DNA of 8,279 nucleotides, from NCBI GenBank assembly GCA_035300505.1, contig DATGVJ010000232.1, positions 1 through 8,279 on the forward strand, read 5' to 3'. Positions within the stretch are counted from its first letter, which is position 1. Each line of letters starts with the position of its first letter. The notes below the pieces were generated by a model. That model was not told the origin of the DNA and did no database searches. It saw nothing but the letters and a program-made list of their open reading frames with translations. This document shows positions 5,984 to 8,279 of this stretch, in pieces. Source of the DNA: VAZQ01 sp035300505 (GTDB taxonomy: Bacteria; Pseudomonadota; Alphaproteobacteria; Rhizobiales; Xanthobacteraceae). The position numbers were made by a program, and so were the translations under genes.

Positions 5984-7186
5984 ATGAGTTACGCAAAGCT
6001 TCAGGGATCAGGGCATTGGGTGGGTGGGCCGACGATCGATGCGAGTAGGCCAACAGCAGACCGGCAAGCTCGGTGGACTCCCTCTCCCCTTTGGGGGCGG
6101 CAAAGCCGCCTAGAGGGCTGGGGTGAGGGGGGCCGGGATCTATCGAGGGATCGTAACCCCTCACCCCAACCCTCTCCCAAAGGGAGAGGGAGCAGACCGA
6201 GTTCGTCTCTATTCCAGTGCCTTACAACGGCAGTCACGGCATTCACGCTCCTCGCAACCTTATCGCTGACCACCGCCAACGCCGCCGACCGCATTCGCGT
6301 TGCTGTGCAGCGCACCGGCATTCTCTCCTGGGAACTCGACATCGTCCGCCACCACGGGCTCGACAAGAAGGCCGATCTTGACATCAACGCCATCGAGCTT
6401 GCTTCGACCGAAGCCGGCAAGATCGCCATCAAGGGCGGGTCGGCCGACATCATGCTGTCGGACTGGCTGTGGGTTGCGCGCGAGCGCTCGCTTGGCGACA
6501 AACTTGTCTTCTATCCAGCATCGAGCACGGTCGGCGCCGTCATGGTCGGACCGAACTCGACGATCAAGGGCATTGGCGATCTGCGTGGCAAGAAGCTCGC
6601 GGTGGCGGGCGGTCCGATCGACAAGAGCTGGCTCCTGCTGCAGGGGCTGGCGCGCCGTTCGGGCCTTGATCTGCGCCGACAGGCAAACATCGTCTATGGG
6701 GCGCCGCCGCTTCTCTCCGAAAAGCAGGTGCAGGGAGAGAACGACGCGACGCTGACGTACTGGAATTTTGCCGCCGAGCTTGAATTCAAGGGACAAAAAC
6801 GCGCCATCCAGATGGACGATGTGATGAAACAGCTTGGTGCCAAGTCGCAAGTAGCGATCATCGGCTATACGTTCGAGGAGACATATGCCGCCAAGAACAA
6901 AGCAGCGGTCGGCCGTTTTATTGCGATGCTCAATCAAGCCAAGGAAATGCTCGCTTCATCCGATGCGGAATGGCAGCGGCTTGCCGCGCGCGTCGGCAAC
7001 CGCGATCCGAAGGCTCTCGCGATCTTCCGCCAGCGCTATTCGGAAGGTATCTTCCGCCGCGATGTAGCCGACGAAGAAGCGGACGCGCGCGCACTCTATG
7101 GCGTGCTGGCCGAGGTCGGAGGCACCGAACTCGTAGGAACGGCACGCGAACTCGACCGCGGCACGTTCTACCACCTGGGGAATTGA
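5984..7186 (+). CDS. ABC transporter substrate-binding protein (TauA/SsuA/NMT1-like) with repeat-derived N-terminal extension
   Basis: The 400-residue product ends in a mature domain (about 101-400) typical of SsuA/TauA/NMT1-like periplasmic binding proteins: RIRVAVQRTGILSWELDIV, then STEAGKIAIKGGSADIML (141-158) and GIGDLRGKKLAVAGG (196-210). A normal hydrophobic signal core with an ANA/A cleavage site lies at residues 76-100, not at the N-terminus. The roughly 75 residues before it include a translated palindromic repeat (residues 32-70, SPLWGRQSRLEGWGEGG and NPSPQPSPKGRGS). After the repeat no in-frame ATG, GTG or TTG occurs before the mature domain, so translation must begin upstream. I chose the ATG at 5984, 16 bases after the quinoprotein stop. 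Its ribosome binding site is weak (GTGGTGA), which may mean translational coupling. GTG at 6020 is an alternative. The ligand is unknown; the family takes up sulfonates, nitrate, pyrimidine precursors and similar small compounds. Confidence 0.85.
   Translation: MSYAKLQGSGHWVGGPTIDASRPTADRQARWTPSPLWGRQSRLEGWGEGGRDLSRDRNPSPQPSPKGRGSRPSSSLFQCLTTAVTAFTLLATLSLTTANAADRIRVAVQRTGILSWELDIVRHHGLDKKADLDINAIELASTEAGKIAIKGGSADIMLSDWLWVARERSLGDKLVFYPASSTVGAVMVGPNSTIKGIGDLRGKKLAVAGGPIDKSWLLLQGLARRSGLDLRRQANIVYGAPPLLSEKQVQGENDATLTYWNFAAELEFKGQKRAIQMDDVMKQLGAKSQVAIIGYTFEETYAAKNKAAVGRFIAMLNQAKEMLASSDAEWQRLAARVGNRDPKALAIFRQRYSEGIFRRDVADEEADARALYGVLAEVGGTELVGTARELDRGTFYHLGN
6078..6192. repeat. Palindromic repeat inside the binding-protein gene
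   Basis: The outer arms, at 6078-6095 and 6176-6192, pair over 17 bases with one extra C on the left. Inside lie a perfect hairpin GGCGGC-AAA-GCCGCC (6096-6110) and a second long stem, 6113-6130 with 6157-6174, which matches at 17 of 18 positions. The whole could fold as a branched structure in RNA or single-stranded DNA. It lies in frame within the coding sequence and is read through without a stop. Its composition (CCCTCACCCCAACCCTCTCCC-like) resembles dispersed repeats common in Bradyrhizobium and relatives, known usually from intergenic sites. Confidence 0.85.
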
Positions 7187-7190
7187 GAAC

Positions 7191-7931
7191 GTGGCAGCAC
7201 GGCTTGTCTCGTTGGCGCTGCTCATTGTGGCCTGGTACGTGGGCGCCCACTTCGCGGGGCCGCGTCAACTACCGGACCCGCAGGCGGTCGCTCTCGCCAT
7301 CGCCAATGAGGCAAGCTCCGGCGACCTTTTCGTCAATCTCGGTGTGACGCTTTTGCGGGTCGGCCTTTCTTTCGCCATCGCCATGGCGCTTGGGGCCGCG
7401 ATGGGGTTCGCCATGGGACGCTCGCGCCTCGCCGACCGGCTCGGCGATCCCTGGTTGGTGGTACTACTCAACCTTCCAGCGCTCGTCATCATCGTCCTCG
7501 CCTATATCTGGATGGGACTGACGGAAGCCGCCGCCATCGCGGCGGTTGCACTCAACAAGATCCCAATCGCCATCGTGACGGTGCGCGAGGGCGCGCGCTC
7601 CCTCGACCAGGGGCTCGACGAAATGGCCCAAGTTTTCCGTATGGGCCGATGGGCGCGCATGCGCCACGTGGTGCTGCCCCAGCTTGCCCCCTACCTTGCG
7701 GCGGCGGCCCGGTCCGGGTTATCGCTGGTCTGGAAGATCGTACTCGTCGTCGAATGGCTCGGACGCCCAAACGGCGTGGGCTTCGAGATCGGAGTGGCAT
7801 TCCAATTGTTCGACGTGACTAAAATTCTGGCCTATGCTCTCGCCTTCGTCGCCGTCATGCTTTTGATCGAAACTTTCCTGGTGCAGCCGCTTGAACGACA
7901 TGTCTCCCGTTGGCGTCCCAGGACAGCTTGA
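7191..7931 (+). CDS. ABC transporter permease (SsuC/TauC-like)
   Basis: The 246-residue product starts at a GTG four bases after the binding-protein stop, with GGGGA (7177-7181) nine bases ahead. It is hydrophobic, with about six likely membrane segments (near 5-20, 52-75, 88-108, 112-130, 174-190 and 212-231). The cytoplasmic EAA loop that docks the ATPase is seen at residues 143-168 (EMAQVFRMGRWARMRHVVLP, with the conserved Gly152). Size and layout fit the BPD_transp_1 family of nitrate/sulfonate/taurine-type importers. It should form the inner-membrane channel, probably as a homodimer, for the ligand of the upstream binding protein. Its end overlaps the ATPase start by 32 bases, a sign of coupled translation. 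Confidence 0.92.
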   Translation: MAARLVSLALLIVAWYVGAHFAGPRQLPDPQAVALAIANEASSGDLFVNLGVTLLRVGLSFAIAMALGAAMGFAMGRSRLADRLGDPWLVVLLNLPALVIIVLAYIWMGLTEAAAIAAVALNKIPIAIVTVREGARSLDQGLDEMAQVFRMGRWARMRHVVLPQLAPYLAAAARSGLSLVWKIVLVVEWLGRPNGVGFEIGVAFQLFDVTKILAYALAFVAVMLLIETFLVQPLERHVSRWRPRTA

Positions 7932-8279
7932 AGCCCCGGTGCGGGTTGGAGCCCCGGTGCGGCTTGAAGTCGCCGTCAAGCACAAGTCCTATTCCGCCGC
8001 CACAGGCGGCAGCCTGCAGATCATCAGCGGGCTGACACTTAGCCTGCGCAATGGCGAGGTCGGGGCCTTGGTCGGCCCTTCAGGCTGCGGCAAGACCACC
8101 TTGCTGCGCATCATCGCGGGTCTTGACCGGAACTTCGAAGGCACAGTGCAATTGCCGGACCACGGCCGGCTTGGCGTCGTATTCCAGGAGCCGCGGCTCC
8201 TGCCCTGGCGCACGCTCGAGCAGAACGTGCGGCTGGCGGCGCCGCAGGTGAGCGACGCCACGCTCGATGCGCTTTTTGG
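7900..8279 (+). CDS. ABC transporter ATP-binding protein (SsuB/TauB-like), 3' end missing
   Basis: The frame is open from the ATG at 7900 to the right edge: 126 codons and no stop. Walker A is GPSGCGKTT (residues 59-67, Lys65), and the Q-loop is FQEPRLLPW (Gln96), the latter typical of SsuB/TauB/NrtD-type ATPases. The signature motif and Walker B fall beyond the window. The protein should drive import through the permease at 7191. The start lies inside the permease gene and has no clear ribosome binding site. Residues 10-22 hold a duplicated hexapeptide (LEAPVR, VGAPVR) encoded by an 18-base tandem repeat, so the N-terminus before about residue 22 is unusual and a later start is possible. In-frame GTG codons at 7939 and 7957 are candidates. 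Confidence 0.9.
   Translation, partial: MSPVGVPGQLEAPVRVGAPVRLEVAVKHKSYSAATGGSLQIISGLTLSLRNGEVGALVGPSGCGKTTLLRIIAGLDRNFEGTVQLPDHGRLGVVFQEPRLLPWRTLEQNVRLAAPQVSDATLDALF
7927..7962 (+). repeat. 18-base tandem duplication at the permease/ATPase junction
   Basis: Two adjacent 18-base units (7927-7944 and 7945-7962) match at 16 of 18 positions and share the core GAGCCCCGGTGCGG or its A variant. The permease stop codon (7929-7931) lies in the first unit. In the ATPase frame the units read LEAPVR and VGAPVR. The length is a multiple of three, so the ATPase frame is kept. Confidence 0.8.

Noticed and set aside
6001..6501. 166-codon minus-strand frame over the repeat
   Set aside because: It is the shadow of the binding-protein gene and the palindrome; no domain is seen.

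Overview
The window looks like chromosomal DNA of a high-GC alphaproteobacterium, most likely Bradyrhizobium or a close relative in the Hyphomicrobiales. This rests on the GC-rich coding style, the type of exported oxidative proteins, and a GC-rich palindromic repeat whose translation (NPSPQPSPKGRG) is a familiar sight in that group. No rRNA, tRNA, IS element or CRISPR array was seen, and the genus call is inference.

Layout. (1) Bases 1-1443, minus strand: the start of an exported protein that joins a carboxypeptidase-regulatory-like domain, one c-type heme site (CQGCH) and a Vgb-like beta-propeller. It runs off the left edge. (2) Bases 1444-1805: a divergent intergenic region. (3) Bases 1806-2900, plus: a metallo-beta-lactamase-fold hydrolase with a Tat-like signal and visibly lower GC than its neighbours. 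(4) Bases 3033-3527, plus: a small exported peptidoglycan-binding-like protein. (5) Bases 3528-3822: a non-coding stretch holding a nested palindromic element. (6) Bases 3823-5967, plus: a PQQ-dependent dehydrogenase with a cupredoxin (type-1 copper) domain fused to its C-terminus. (7) Bases 5984-7186, 7191-7931 and 7900-8279, plus: a TauA/SsuA-like binding protein, permease and ATPase of an ABC importer, tightly packed behind the dehydrogenase. The ATPase runs off the right edge.

How the genes may work together. The dehydrogenase should oxidise a small alcohol, aldehyde or sugar-like compound in the periplasm and could pass electrons within the same chain to copper. The heme protein on the other side may belong to the same periplasmic redox set. 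The ABC importer is probably co-transcribed with the dehydrogenase and may bring in the substrate, the product or a needed cofactor. No substrate can be read from the sequence.

The most interesting points are the quinoprotein-cupredoxin fusion and its metal site (WDFD, with Asp where methanol dehydrogenases carry Glu). Next are the palindromic repeat sitting in frame inside the binding-protein gene, ahead of its signal peptide, and the three-part heme/propeller protein.
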